This document shows positions 25,459 through 35,500 of a stretch of DNA of 64,000 bases, one piece after another. The notes below the pieces were generated by a model that had not been told where the DNA came from, searched no databases, and was given only the letters and a program-made list of their open reading frames with translations. The stretch's first letter is position 1; each line of letters opens with the position of its first letter. The stretch is from Fibrella forsythiae (lineage in GTDB: Bacteria > Bacteroidota > Bacteroidia > Cytophagales > Spirosomataceae): contig NZ_JAFMYW010000001.1 of NCBI RefSeq assembly GCF_017353175.1, forward strand, positions 1,178,001-1,242,000. The letters are read 5' to 3'. A program made the position numbers and the translations under genes.

Positions 25459-28400
25459 ATGAAAAAGGGCTACTTATCTTTTGTCGTATTAGTAGGCACT
25501 CTGCTGTTCACGCTGTGGCAGGAGGCGCTCGGTCAGTCTGATATCAAACATTTCAGCAACCTCAGCATTGAGGAAGGCCTCTCGCAAAGCAGCGTTTACA
25601 CGATCACACAGGACAAAAAAGGATTCATGTGGTTTGGCACCCGTAACGGGCTGAACCGCTATGATTCCAGGCATGTAGCGGTTTATCAATCCAGAAGTGG
25701 TAGCGCCAACAGCCTTCCTTCCAACATTATCAATAGCCTTCTGCTCGATAAACGGGGGCGGTTATGGGTCGGTACATCGAAAGGGATAGCCTTGTACAGG
25801 CATCAACAAGACGACTTTCAGGCCGTTGTTCCCCAGGTTGTTACCACCGGAAAGCTAGCTGACTCAACCATCAATACCCTGTTTGAAGACAGTCGACAGC
25901 GAATTTGGGCGGGTACACCGCGGGGGCTGTTTCGCTTGCAGCCAACTACAAATCGATGCGATCGGCTGGTTGATCTGACCAGAACGCACCGCGACCTGAG
26001 CCATCAGAATATACGGGCGATTTTTGAAGATCGGGACCGGACGATGTGGATAGGAACGTCGGCGGGAATCAGTCGACTCAAACCAACCCCATCGGGGCTG
26101 TTCGAGTTAACCAATTTTTTTCTGCATCCCGCCGACTCTGTGTACCATAACATCTCGAATGGGGTGAACGCCATTGCCGAAGACCGCTTCGGCAGGCTAT
26201 GGGTGGGCACAGAGCGAAACGGCATTGCCCTGCTCGACAAACAACACGGTCGGGTTCTGTCCTGGAATCCGGCTGCGGGTCTGGACCTGAGTACGCAGAC
26301 CGTTCGGACGATTCTTCCCGATGGAAAAGGCAGTTTCTGGGTAGGCACCATGACGGGGCTGCACATTATTGCGCAGGACGGTAGCCGGTCCACCACGCAC
26401 ATGAACCAGCCGATCGACCCCAGTTCGCTAAGTGATAATTCGGTGCGTTCGCTTTTTCGGGATCGCGACGGGTCGTTCTGGGTGGGTACGTACTACGGGG
26501 GCGTCGGCATGTATAGTCCGCTGGCAAGGCAGTTTGGCTCGTATCGCCCCATCGATAGCCGTGGGGGCATGCCGTTCAAAATTTCGGGACCGATGCTACC
26601 AGCCAGTACGGGCAATCAACGCTGGCTTGGTACGGAAGACAAAGGCCTTTTTTTGCTGAATGCCGACAAAACGATTGCCCGCCGATACATACACAACCCT
26701 AAAGTCAGCCAGTCGCTCACCAACGATAAAGTAAAATGCCTGCTCGCCGACGGACCGAACGGGCTTTGGGTAGGTACGCTCAAAGGGCTCAATTACATCG
26801 ATTTACGCCGCCAAACGGTGACGCAATACTTGCACGAGCCCAATAACCCGCATTCGCTGCCCGACGATCATATCTATGATCTGAAACGCGACGCCGAGGG
26901 GAAGCTCTGGATTGCCACCTACTTTGCGGGTCTATGCCAGTTTGATGAGCAGACTAAATCATTCACCTCGATAACGCACCAGTCCAACCAGCAGAACTCG
27001 CTGAGTTCCAACAATACAACCAGCCTGCTGATCGACAGCAAGCAACAACTATGGGTTTGTACTATTCACGGATTAAACCGAAAACTACCCGGCCAGAATG
27101 CTTTTGTTCGGTATTTTCAGACGAATGGCGACAGCACATCGATCAGCAGCAACCACGCGGTTTGCGTCTTTGAAGACAGGCAGCAGCGGATATGGGTTGG
27201 CACCCGCGACGGTGGCCTGAACCTGTTACTGCCCGATCAGCGATCGTTTCGGCACTTCACTACTGCGCAGGGATTACCGAGCAACACGGTTTTTGGTATT
27301 CAGGAAGACCAGCGGGGCCGGTTATGGATCAGCACCGATAAAGGCCTGGCCCAGTTTGACCCGGTTCAGTCCAGATTCATCTCTTATGACCGCCACGACG
27401 GCCTGATCTGTAAAGAATTTACCCCTAATTCAACCTATCAGGACGAGCAGGGCAACCTGTATTTCGGCGGGTATAATGGCATCGTCGTTTTCCACCCAGA
27501 CAGCATTCGCCGGAATACGAAAGCGCCTCATCTCGCCTTTACACAGCTACGCCTGTTCAATCAGCCGGTAACAAATTTGCCGCCAGATATGGCTGGTGAC
27601 CTGGATTTTGAGTCGGGAGAAGGGCTGATGTTTACGTACCAGCAGAACGTGTTCTCGCTCAATTTCGCCGCTTTCAACTATATCAATTCGCCTAAAAATC
27701 GCTACGCGTACCAGTTGGTGGGCTTCGACAAGGACTGGAACTACGTCAGCGAGCCGCAGGCTACGTACATGAATTTGCCGGTCGGCGATTATATACTCCG
27801 GGTTAAAGGAACGAACAACGATGACATTTGGAACAGAAAGCCACTGGAACTGAAAATCACCGTACTGCCGCCACCCTGGAAAACGGCCTGGGCGTATGTC
27901 CTGTATATTCTTACGTTTCTGGGGCTGCTGCGCCTGTGGTCGGGTTTCAACCGGAATCGGATTCAGCTGGCCCACGACCTACAGGTCGAGCACGACGAGA
28001 AGACCCGTCAGCAGGAGCTTCATCAGATCAAGCTGAATTTCTTCACCGAGATTGCCCACGAGATCCGAACGCCATTGACGCTGGTGATGGCCCCAATTGA
28101 GGTACTGGCTGACCAGTATGCCGGTGATACGGGCGCGCAAAAGCAATTGTCAATCATGCGAAACAGCACCGATCGGCTGTTACGTTTATTGAACCAACTG
28201 CTCGATTTCCGGAAGCACGAGACGGGCAATATCACGCTGCAACAGCAGCAGGTCGATCTGGTCAGTTTCCTGCGTACCATCACCGATTCATTTGTTGAAC
28301 ATGCCCGTACACACCGCATTACGCTGCTCAACGAATCGGAAGTGGCGACACTTCCCGCGTGGGTAGACGGTGGTGAACTGGAAAAAGTGATCTATAACCT

Positions 28401-29628
28401 GTTGCTGAATGCCTTTAAGTTCACGCCAACGGATGGGATCGTTTCGGTTCGGTTGCAGCAGGAATTCACGTCGTCGACCGGCACAGAGAACGCTATTATC
28501 TTGATCGAGGATACAGGTCAGGGAATTTCAGCAGGCGACATCGAGCACATCTTCAATCAGTTTTATCAGGTCAGTCAGCCCAAGACGCGCGATTCGGGCT
28601 TTGGGCTTGGCCTGGCGCTGAGCAAACATATCGTTGAGCAACACGGCGGGACGATACACGTTGAAAGTCGGAAAGCGACGGCGCAACAAGCTGGTTTCAC
28701 GCGGTTTACCATTACCTTACCGCTCAACGTACCTCCCCTGGTAATGACCCAGGTTGAACCCGTTCCTGCACCCGAGCCAGCATCGATCCAGCTACCGCTC
28801 AAACTGGTTTCCCAGCAATCATCTCCAGATCATACAACGGCGAACTCCGACCAGCCTATTATCCTTATCGTTGAGGATCAGGACGATATCCGGCTCTACA
28901 TCCGTCATCTATTTGCCGATAAGTACCAGGTGATTGAAGCGGCTGATGGCGCCACTGGCTGGGAAAAGGCGGCTCACCTGTTGCCCGACCTCGTTATTGC
29001 CGATGTGGCCATGCCGATCATGGACGGATTTGCCTTGACCCACCGCTTAAAGTCTGATCCGCGAACGAGCCACATCCCGGTTATCATTCTTACGGCGAAA
29101 GATACGGTCGACAACCAGCTGACGGGTCTGGAAACCGGTGCCGACGATTACCTGACCAAGCCCTTCCACCCGATTCTGCTGCAGGCACGGGTAAACAATC
29201 TGCTCAGCCTGCGCGAACAATTAAAATCGAAGTACCACCGGCTCATCACGCTACAGCCTCAGGCTCAGGAATTAGACCACCCCGACGCCAAATTCCTGAA
29301 TCAACTCATGCTGGTGCTGGATCGACACCTGCCTGATCCCGATTTTAACGTGACGAGTCTGGTCAGTGAGATCGGTATGAGCCGGCCGGTGTTGTTCCGT
29401 AAGGTGAAGATGCTGACGGGGTTATCGGTCATCGATTTGTTACGAACGACACGGTTGAAAAAGGCGGAACTGTTGCTGAAACAACGCAAAGCCAGCGTAT
29501 CGGAAGTTGCGTTCGCTGTTGGCTTCAGCGACCCCAAATATTTCAGCCGCGCCTTCCGTGCGCAGTTCGGCATGACACCAACCGAATACAGCGTTCAGGC
29601 CACGGAACAGGTTACAGAGGCGTTGTAG
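25459..29628 (+). CDS. Hybrid two-component sensor/regulator (Reg_prop, kinase, receiver, AraC)
   Basis: A 1389-residue one-protein signalling system typical of Bacteroidota PULs. A signal peptide (to about residue 27) leads into a periplasmic 14-bladed Reg_prop double propeller with repeated 'GLWVGT..GL' motifs, then a YYY domain and one membrane helix near residue 820. In the cytoplasm come HisKA ('FFTEIAHEIRTPL', phospho-His867), HATPase_c ('EDTGQGISAGDI', 'GFGLGLALSKHIVEQHGG'), a receiver ('LVIADVAMPIMDGF', phospho-Asp1182) and a C-terminal AraC helix-turn-helix ('VSEVAFAVGFSDPKYFSRAFR'). ATG 25459 follows GGGAGA. It should sense an oligosaccharide and activate the adjacent PUL. An upstream in-frame codon at 25393 only adds non-signal sequence. 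Confidence 0.96.
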   Translation: MKKGYLSFVVLVGTLLFTLWQEALGQSDIKHFSNLSIEEGLSQSSVYTITQDKKGFMWFGTRNGLNRYDSRHVAVYQSRSGSANSLPSNIINSLLLDKRGRLWVGTSKGIALYRHQQDDFQAVVPQVVTTGKLADSTINTLFEDSRQRIWAGTPRGLFRLQPTTNRCDRLVDLTRTHRDLSHQNIRAIFEDRDRTMWIGTSAGISRLKPTPSGLFELTNFFLHPADSVYHNISNGVNAIAEDRFGRLWVGTERNGIALLDKQHGRVLSWNPAAGLDLSTQTVRTILPDGKGSFWVGTMTGLHIIAQDGSRSTTHMNQPIDPSSLSDNSVRSLFRDRDGSFWVGTYYGGVGMYSPLARQFGSYRPIDSRGGMPFKISGPMLPASTGNQRWLGTEDKGLFLLNADKTIARRYIHNPKVSQSLTNDKVKCLLADGPNGLWVGTLKGLNYIDLRRQTVTQYLHEPNNPHSLPDDHIYDLKRDAEGKLWIATYFAGLCQFDEQTKSFTSITHQSNQQNSLSSNNTTSLLIDSKQQLWVCTIHGLNRKLPGQNAFVRYFQTNGDSTSISSNHAVCVFEDRQQRIWVGTRDGGLNLLLPDQRSFRHFTTAQGLPSNTVFGIQEDQRGRLWISTDKGLAQFDPVQSRFISYDRHDGLICKEFTPNSTYQDEQGNLYFGGYNGIVVFHPDSIRRNTKAPHLAFTQLRLFNQPVTNLPPDMAGDLDFESGEGLMFTYQQNVFSLNFAAFNYINSPKNRYAYQLVGFDKDWNYVSEPQATYMNLPVGDYILRVKGTNNDDIWNRKPLELKITVLPPPWKTAWAYVLYILTFLGLLRLWSGFNRNRIQLAHDLQVEHDEKTRQQELHQIKLNFFTEIAHEIRTPLTLVMAPIEVLADQYAGDTGAQKQLSIMRNSTDRLLRLLNQLLDFRKHETGNITLQQQQVDLVSFLRTITDSFVEHARTHRITLLNESEVATLPAWVDGGELEKVIYNLLLNAFKFTPTDGIVSVRLQQEFTSSTGTENAIILIEDTGQGISAGDIEHIFNQFYQVSQPKTRDSGFGLGLALSKHIVEQHGGTIHVESRKATAQQAGFTRFTITLPLNVPPLVMTQVEPVPAPEPASIQLPLKLVSQQSSPDHTTANSDQPIILIVEDQDDIRLYIRHLFADKYQVIEAADGATGWEKAAHLLPDLVIADVAMPIMDGFALTHRLKSDPRTSHIPVIILTAKDTVDNQLTGLETGADDYLTKPFHPILLQARVNNLLSLREQLKSKYHRLITLQPQAQELDHPDAKFLNQLMLVLDRHLPDPDFNVTSLVSEIGMSRPVLFRKVKMLTGLSVIDLLRTTRLKKAELLLKQRKASVSEVAFAVGFSDPKYFSRAFRAQFGMTPTEYSVQATEQVTEAL

Positions 29629-29675
29629 TGAGTGCTGGGTACGTTGCTGTTGCAAAAGGTGGCTTCGCGAGCTAG

Positions 29676-29766
29676 GCTGATGCTGACCGAGTTTTATAAA
29701 AGCCGCGTTGTCACTTGCTTGTGGTGAGTGAAGTTGCGGCTTTTATAAAACTCGGTCAGCATCAGC
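29676..29766. terminator. 31-bp perfect inverted repeat between convergent genes
   Basis: Arms at 29676-29706 and 29736-29766 are perfect complements over 31 bases with a 29-base loop. It lies between the end of the regulator gene (plus) and the end of the GH88 gene (minus), so it probably terminates both. Confidence 0.75.
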
Positions 29767-29788
29767 GAGCGATGGTTGTCCCTCCCCC

Positions 29789-30988
29789 CTAAAACAACGG
29801 CCGCTTCTCCCCTAGTTTCTTGGCTCGGAGCAGGGCTTCGAGGTAGTAATAGTCGGCATAGACCAGCGGCACGTCGCGTTCGAACGTTTTCGCGCCGGTG
29901 CTATGCAACAGCAGGAAACCGTGATTTTTGCCTAAGGGTGACGCGTAACTTTTGGCTAAACTGGCAATCACCTGATCGGCTTTGGTCCGGTAGGGTGCCC
30001 CAGGTACGTAGCTGCTCAGCTCAAACAGCGCCGACGCCATAATCGCCGCTGCCGACACATCGCGCGGTTCGTTGGGAATACCCGGCGCGTCGAAATCGTA
30101 ATAGGGAACCAGATCGGCGGGCATGTGCGGGTGATTGAGCATGAAGCGGGCAATGGCTTCGGCCTGTTTCAGAAATTGCGGGTCTTTCGTTTCGCGGTAA
30201 CAGACCGTATATCCGTAGAGCCCCCATGCTTGCCCCCGCGCCCAGGCCGATTCATCGCTGAAGCCCTGGTGCGTGTTTTTCTTCAGCACCTTACCCGTCA
30301 GCGTATCGTAATCTACCACGTGGTAGGAGCTGAAATCAGGTCGGTAGTGGTTTTTCATCGTCGTTTTAGCGTGTGAAACGGCGATCTTGTAAAACGTCGA
30401 ATCGCCCGTGAGTCGGGTAGCGGCAAAGAGCAACTCCAGGTTCATCATGTTGTCGATGATGACCGGGCAATCCCATACCTCTTTATGATGATCCCACGAG
30501 CGGATGATACCGGCCTTGGGTTTGAATCGGGTCGATAACGTTCGAGCTGCTTCCACGATGATGTTCCGATAGGCCGGGTCGCGCGTCAGGCGATAGCCGT
30601 TGCCGTAGCTGCAGTAGAGCTTGAAGCCCATGTCGTGCGTACCGGCGTTCGTCTTCTCACTCTCCAACCGCGTCGTGAATTGACGCGCCTGATTTGCCCA
30701 TTCCTGCTTGCCTGTGTATTCGTAGAGGTACCATAATTCGCCTGGGAAGAAACCACTGGTCCAGTCGCGGGCGGGCACAGCCTGCAGGGCTCCTTCGGCC
30801 GTAAGCGTTCGGGGTGACACCAGCGCTGGCTTTCCGGTCGGCTGCGACACGCCCCCCATTTCGCCAAGCATCAGGCGTGTTTGCTGTTCAGCCTGGGCGA
30901 ACAACGTTTTCACCAACCGGTCGGGCACAAAGGCTACGAGCAGCAGAGCAGAGAGCACGTAGGCGGAGGTGAGTAAGGTGTTTTTCAT
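29789..30988 (-). CDS. GH88 unsaturated glucuronyl hydrolase
   Basis: A 399-residue exported enzyme that removes 4,5-unsaturated uronic acid from the non-reducing end of oligosaccharides released by polysaccharide lyases. The N-terminus is a signal peptide or anchor ('LLTSAYVLSALLLVAFV'). The (alpha/alpha)6 barrel shows family segments: 'SGFFPGELWYLYEYTG', 'THDMGFKLYCSYGNGYRL' (Asp of the HDMG motif), 'VIIDNMMNLELLFAA' with the second conserved Asp, and 'DESAWARGQAWGLYGYTV'. It lies between the regulator and the xylanase operon on the opposite strand, fitting a role in PUL-encoded degradation together with the lyase-family genes at 39-42 kb. Confidence 0.92.
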   Translation of the reverse strand: MKNTLLTSAYVLSALLLVAFVPDRLVKTLFAQAEQQTRLMLGEMGGVSQPTGKPALVSPRTLTAEGALQAVPARDWTSGFFPGELWYLYEYTGKQEWANQARQFTTRLESEKTNAGTHDMGFKLYCSYGNGYRLTRDPAYRNIIVEAARTLSTRFKPKAGIIRSWDHHKEVWDCPVIIDNMMNLELLFAATRLTGDSTFYKIAVSHAKTTMKNHYRPDFSSYHVVDYDTLTGKVLKKNTHQGFSDESAWARGQAWGLYGYTVCYRETKDPQFLKQAEAIARFMLNHPHMPADLVPYYDFDAPGIPNEPRDVSAAAIMASALFELSSYVPGAPYRTKADQVIASLAKSYASPLGKNHGFLLLHSTGAKTFERDVPLVYADYYYLEALLRAKKLGEKRPLF

Positions 30989-31009
30989 GGAGGTTCGGGA
31001 GCGCAGGGA

Positions 31010-31105
31010 TTAAAGCAAAATGGAGAGCATATAAACGAGTAAACTGACGATCAGTACCAGCGATCCAACTTCGGCCAGGGTCGGCGTGCTTCTATCTTTT
31101 CTCAC
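31010..31105 (-). CDS. Candidate 31-residue membrane microprotein
   Basis: A short frame with a GTG start at 31105 encodes a charged start ('RKDRSTPTLAEVGS') followed by one uninterrupted hydrophobic helix ('LVLIVSLLVYMLSILL') and then TAA. It ends 21 bp upstream of the GH88 start on the same strand, as a leader cistron would. The charge-then-helix layout is protein-like and unlikely in random sequence, but there is no ATG and no known family. Confidence 0.35.
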   Translation of the reverse strand: MRKDRSTPTLAEVGSLVLIVSLLVYMLSILL

Positions 31106-31170
31106 GAGTGGAGCGGTTAGGTTTTGACACTGCAAGTTTACCATCGTCCATTTTTCTACTGGGTATGTGT

Positions 31171-31269
31171 ACTGTTCAGGCAGGTGGACAAACTGTTCAG
31201 CAGGGTGACAGACCGTTCAAAAAGGTGGATTGATCGCTCCAAATACTACTATTCCATTATTTTATTGTC
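31171..31269 (+). promoter_or_regulatory. Direct-repeat operator and promoter of the GH10-susCD operon
   Basis: Units starting at 31171, 31192, 31212 and 31233 share ACTGTTCA or ACCGTTCA, followed in the first three by a purine-rich AGGTGGA-like half; the fourth is degenerate (ATCGCTCC). Spacing is 21, 20 and 21 bp, two helical turns each, as expected for an AraC-family dimer or oligomer bound on one DNA face. The candidate promoter core (31250-31269) lies just downstream and matches the region before the regulator gene. Transcription would start about 130 bp ahead of the xylanase gene. Confidence 0.65.
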
Positions 31270-31400
31270 ACATACCCATTACTATTGCCTCATTCCGACA
31301 GAAAACCGGGTCTTGGGCTTAAAAAGGCCGCCCGATCTGAAGCTGTTCGATCTGGTCTGTTTTGCGTAGGAACGCTACTCAGTCAGCAACGTAACCAGCA

Positions 31401-32516
31401 ATGAGCTCAATAGAAACGATGAAAAGCCGATTGTATAGTGATCCCATTTCGGTAGTCGTCCGGTTGTCTAAGGGCGGCCTTGTTTCACTGCTGTTATGCG
31501 CCGTTGGCTGCGGTTCAACGGCGGTCGATCCGGCAGCACCGCAGCCAGTTGCCGTTACGCTGCGCGATAAAATGCCTTTCCCGATTGGGGCGGCGCTGAA
31601 CCCGAATCTGCTCACCGGAAATGCTACGTACCGGCAACTGGCCAGTCAGGAGTTTAATAGCATCACCGCCGAGAATTACCTGAAAATGGGAAATGTCCAC
31701 CCGGCGCAAGACCGCTACGACTGGACGGGCAGCGACGTTCTGCTGAATTTCGCCGAGCAGAACAAACAGCGCATGCACGGTCATACGCTTATCTGGCACC
31801 AGTCACTTCCGACCTGGGTAACCAATTTCCAGGGCGATTCGCTGGCCTGGGAAGCCATGTTCAAATCGCACATTCAGACCGTCGTGTCGCATTATAAAGA
31901 TCGGCTAGCCTCCTTCGATGTAGTAAATGAGGTCTTCGTCGACGACGGCACGTTGAGGCCATCGATCTGGCTCACTCACCTCGGCCCCGATTATGTAGCG
32001 CGGGCATTCACCTACGCCCGGCAAGCAAACCCAACCGTCAAGCTGTTCTACAATGAATATGGGCACGAGTATAGCCCTAAACGACTGGCGGCTACGGTGG
32101 CGCTGGCCACAGATTTCAAACGGCGGGGCATCCCCATCGATGGGCTGGGTCTCCAGATGCACACCAACATTGGCCAGACCGACGCCAATATTCAGAACGC
32201 CATTCAGCAGGTAGCCGCCACGGGGTTGCTTATTCATATTTCAGAACTGGATGTGCGCGTGAATCAGGCCAAGGCAGCGAATTACGTATTAACCGCCGCC
32301 GATTCGCAGGCGCAACGGCAAAAGTTCGCGGCCATTGTTCGCGCCTATCGGACACTGGTGCCAAAAGCCCAGCAGCACGGAATTACCACCTGGAACCTGA
32401 GCGACGGCGACAGCTGGATTCCGTCCAACTGCAGTTGCCAGGACTTCCCACTCCCCTTCGACAAACAATACGCTAAAAAACCCGCCTACGATGGCATTCT
32501 GGATGGATTAAACTGA
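31401..32516 (+). CDS. GH10 endo-beta-1,4-xylanase lipoprotein
   Basis: A 371-residue retaining glycosidase that cleaves internal xylan linkages. A lipobox 'LCAVGC' places an acylated Cys at 37, so the enzyme is membrane-anchored, perhaps at the surface; the true start may be a few codons inside. GH10 landmarks are all present: 'NSITAENYLKMG', 'HGHTLIWHQSLPTW', acid/base Glu177 in 'FDVVNEVFVDD', and nucleophile Glu282 in 'IHISELDVRV', ending with 'TWNLSDGDSWIP'. It is the first gene of the operon controlled by the direct repeats upstream, 83 bp ahead of susC. Confidence 0.96.
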   Translation: MSSIETMKSRLYSDPISVVVRLSKGGLVSLLLCAVGCGSTAVDPAAPQPVAVTLRDKMPFPIGAALNPNLLTGNATYRQLASQEFNSITAENYLKMGNVHPAQDRYDWTGSDVLLNFAEQNKQRMHGHTLIWHQSLPTWVTNFQGDSLAWEAMFKSHIQTVVSHYKDRLASFDVVNEVFVDDGTLRPSIWLTHLGPDYVARAFTYARQANPTVKLFYNEYGHEYSPKRLAATVALATDFKRRGIPIDGLGLQMHTNIGQTDANIQNAIQQVAATGLLIHISELDVRVNQAKAANYVLTAADSQAQRQKFAAIVRAYRTLVPKAQQHGITTWNLSDGDSWIPSNCSCQDFPLPFDKQYAKKPAYDGILDGLN

Positions 32517-32599
32517 TAATCAACCCTCTGCATCCCAATATAGCATTACGACAACACAGATTTCTAACTCTCAACATGCCAATTTCTTACTGAACACTC

Positions 32600-35500
32600 A
32601 TGCAAAAAACTGTATTTTCTACTCTCTTGCTACCGACAACATACAGCTGGCTGGCGCTTGCCCTGGCTAGTGGTGTTGCGGTGGGCCAGACTGTTCCGCC
32701 CGGTAGAGCACAGTCTGCCGCCACCCAGCAAGTGGCCACCTACAAGTTTAGCGGCCGGGTTCTTGACGAAAAAAATAGTGGCCTTCCCGGCGCTACCGTG
32801 GTGTTGAAAAACGACGCCCGTACCGGAACCACAACCGATGCCGATGGCAAGTTCACGATCAGCGTACCGACCGGCGGGGCAACCTTGGTCGTATCGGCGA
32901 TTGGCTATCTGGCTAAAGAACTGGCAATTACCAGCGAGACTACCCTCGACGTGACGATGGCACCCGACACTAAGCTGCTCAACGAAGTAGTGGTAGTGGG
33001 TTACGGTACGCAGAAGAAGGAAAACCTGACCGGTGCCGTTGCCGCCATTACCATCGATGATAAGATTGCGAGCCGGTCGTTGGCCAACGTATCGTCGGGC
33101 CTGTCGGGGCTGATTCCGGGCCTGTCGGTGCAACAATCGACAGGGCAGGCGGGGCGTAGCGGCGCGGCGCTGGTTATTCGGGGGTTGGGCACGGTGAACA
33201 ACGCGGGTCCGCTGATCGTGGTCGATGGCCTGCCCGACGTAGACATTAACCGGATCGACATGAACGACGTGGCCAGCATCTCGGTGTTAAAAGATGCGGC
33301 GTCGGCGTCGGTTTACGGCTCTCGGGCAGCTAACGGGGTTGTCCTGATTACCACCAAGAATGGCTCGGGAAATAAGAAACCGCTGATCAGCTACTCAGGT
33401 ACGTATGGGCTGTCGCAGCCGACCAATTTCTACAACTACTTCGACGATTACGCCCGTTCGCTGACCATGCACCTGCGGGCATCGGGCGCGGGCGCATCAT
33501 CGACCACCTTCCGGTATGGCACGGTAGAAGACTGGCTGTCAAAGAGTTTGATCGACCCGATCAACTACCCAAGCACTAACTGGTGGGACGTGGTCCTGCG
33601 CGACCACGGCCGGATTCAGACGCATAACCTGTCGGCATCGGGAGGTAATGACCGGGCCAACTTCTATCTGTCGGCGGGTATGTACGATGAGCAGGGCATC
33701 CTGATCAACCATGATTTCAAGCGGTTCAACACCCGGTTTAACCTGGATTATAAACTGAGCAACCAGATCAAAGTAGGTATCCGGATGGACGGACAGTGGT
33801 CGAACCAGACCTATGCCAACTCGGAAGGTCTGATTACGTACACGGGGACCGCCGGTTACGATATTCGCTACGCCATTCCCGGCATTTTGCCACAAAACCC
33901 GGTAACGGGTCAGTACGGCGGCGCCATGGCCTACGGTGAAGATGCGCTGGCTTACAACATGCTGGCGGCGATGAACATCAACCATAACCTGCGCGACCGC
34001 CAGGAGATCAACGCGAACCTGTATGGAGAATGGACGCCGATTACGGGCCTGACCGCACGGGTCGATTACGGCTTGCGGTATTACAACCAGTTTACCAAGA
34101 GTTATTCTGACCCGACCGACGTCTTCAATTTCCAGACGAACCAAATCTCGCGTACGCTGGTATCGAGCAGCGCGGGTATCAGCAATGCGGTGAACTCGGG
34201 CTACAAAACGTTGCTCCAGGGTCGGCTTACGTATAACCGGACGCTCTTCGGCAACCACCAGCTGACCTTGCTGGGCGCGTACACGGAAGAGTATTGGTTC
34301 AACCGCAACCTGTCGGCCAGCCGCCTGGAACGGATCAACCCACTGTTGAGCGAGATCGACGCAGCCCTGACCACGACGCAGGCAGCCGGTGGTAACTCCG
34401 ACGCCGAGGGTCTCCGGTCGGGCATTGGTCGACTCAATTATGTCATCAACGACAAGTATCTGTTTGAAGTAAATGCCCGTTACGATGGCTCCAGCAAGTT
34501 TTTGCCGGGTTTCCAGTACGGTTTCTTTCCCTCAGCGTCGGTGGGCTGGCGTTTCTCGGAAGAGCCTTTCTTCAAACCGTTCAGCGCGGTGGTCTCGTCG
34601 GCCAAAATCCGGGCATCGATCGGAAAACTGGGTAATAATTCCGGCGTTGGTCGCTACGAGCAGCGCGATATCTTCAACCTGACCAATTACATCCTGAACG
34701 GCAAAATCGCCAAAGGCTTCAGCTCGTCGAAGATCATCAACGAAGATTTCTCGTGGGAAGAAACCAACGTCACCAACGTGGGGCTCGACCTGGCGTTCTT
34801 CGGTGGCAAGCTGACAACCGACATCGATTTTTATAACAAGCTGACGTCGGGCATGATCCGGCCATCGTCGCTGTCGACATTCCTGTCGGGCTACAACGCA
34901 CCACGCGTGAACATTGGCAAGCTGAGCAACACCGGTCTGGAGGTGAACGTGACCTACCGGGCCAAGGTGCGCGATGCCAACGTAGGCGCTACGCTGAACA
35001 TGGCCTGGAACAAGAACAAACTGCTGGAATGGAACGAGTTCCTGAGCAAAGGCTTCACGTACCTGAACCTGCCGTATCACTTCGTGTACACCCGCGTGGC
35101 AACCGGTATTGCCCAGAGCTGGGAAGATATTGCCAACGCTCCCTATCAGGGCCAGTATGTATCGCCGGGAGATGTGCTGTACAAAGACCTGAACGGCGAC
35201 GGACAGATCAACGACGAAGACCGGATTGCCCAGCCCAAATTCAACCGGGATCAGCCGCTGGGTACGTATGGCCTGAACCTGTTCGGCAACTGGCGCGGGT
35301 TCGACGTCAGCGTGCTTTGGCAGGGTGCAACGGGTCGAAAAGATTTCTGGCTGGAGCCTTTCAACCAGGTCAACATCCCATCGGCACGAAATGCCTTCCA
35401 GGATTTTCTCTGGAATGATACCTGGACGTTGGACAACCGTTCGGCTTCGCTCCCTCGCCTGCTCACCGGTTCGGGAGGTAACAACCAGGCAGAGTCGAGC

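Noticed and set aside
31171-31240. Short tandem repeat as CRISPR or microsatellite
   Set aside because: Only three to four diverged units with 20-21 bp period in a promoter position; an operator explains them better.
31124-31369. 81-codon open frame upstream of the xylanase gene
   Set aside because: It runs through the direct-repeat operator and promoter and its composition is not protein-like.
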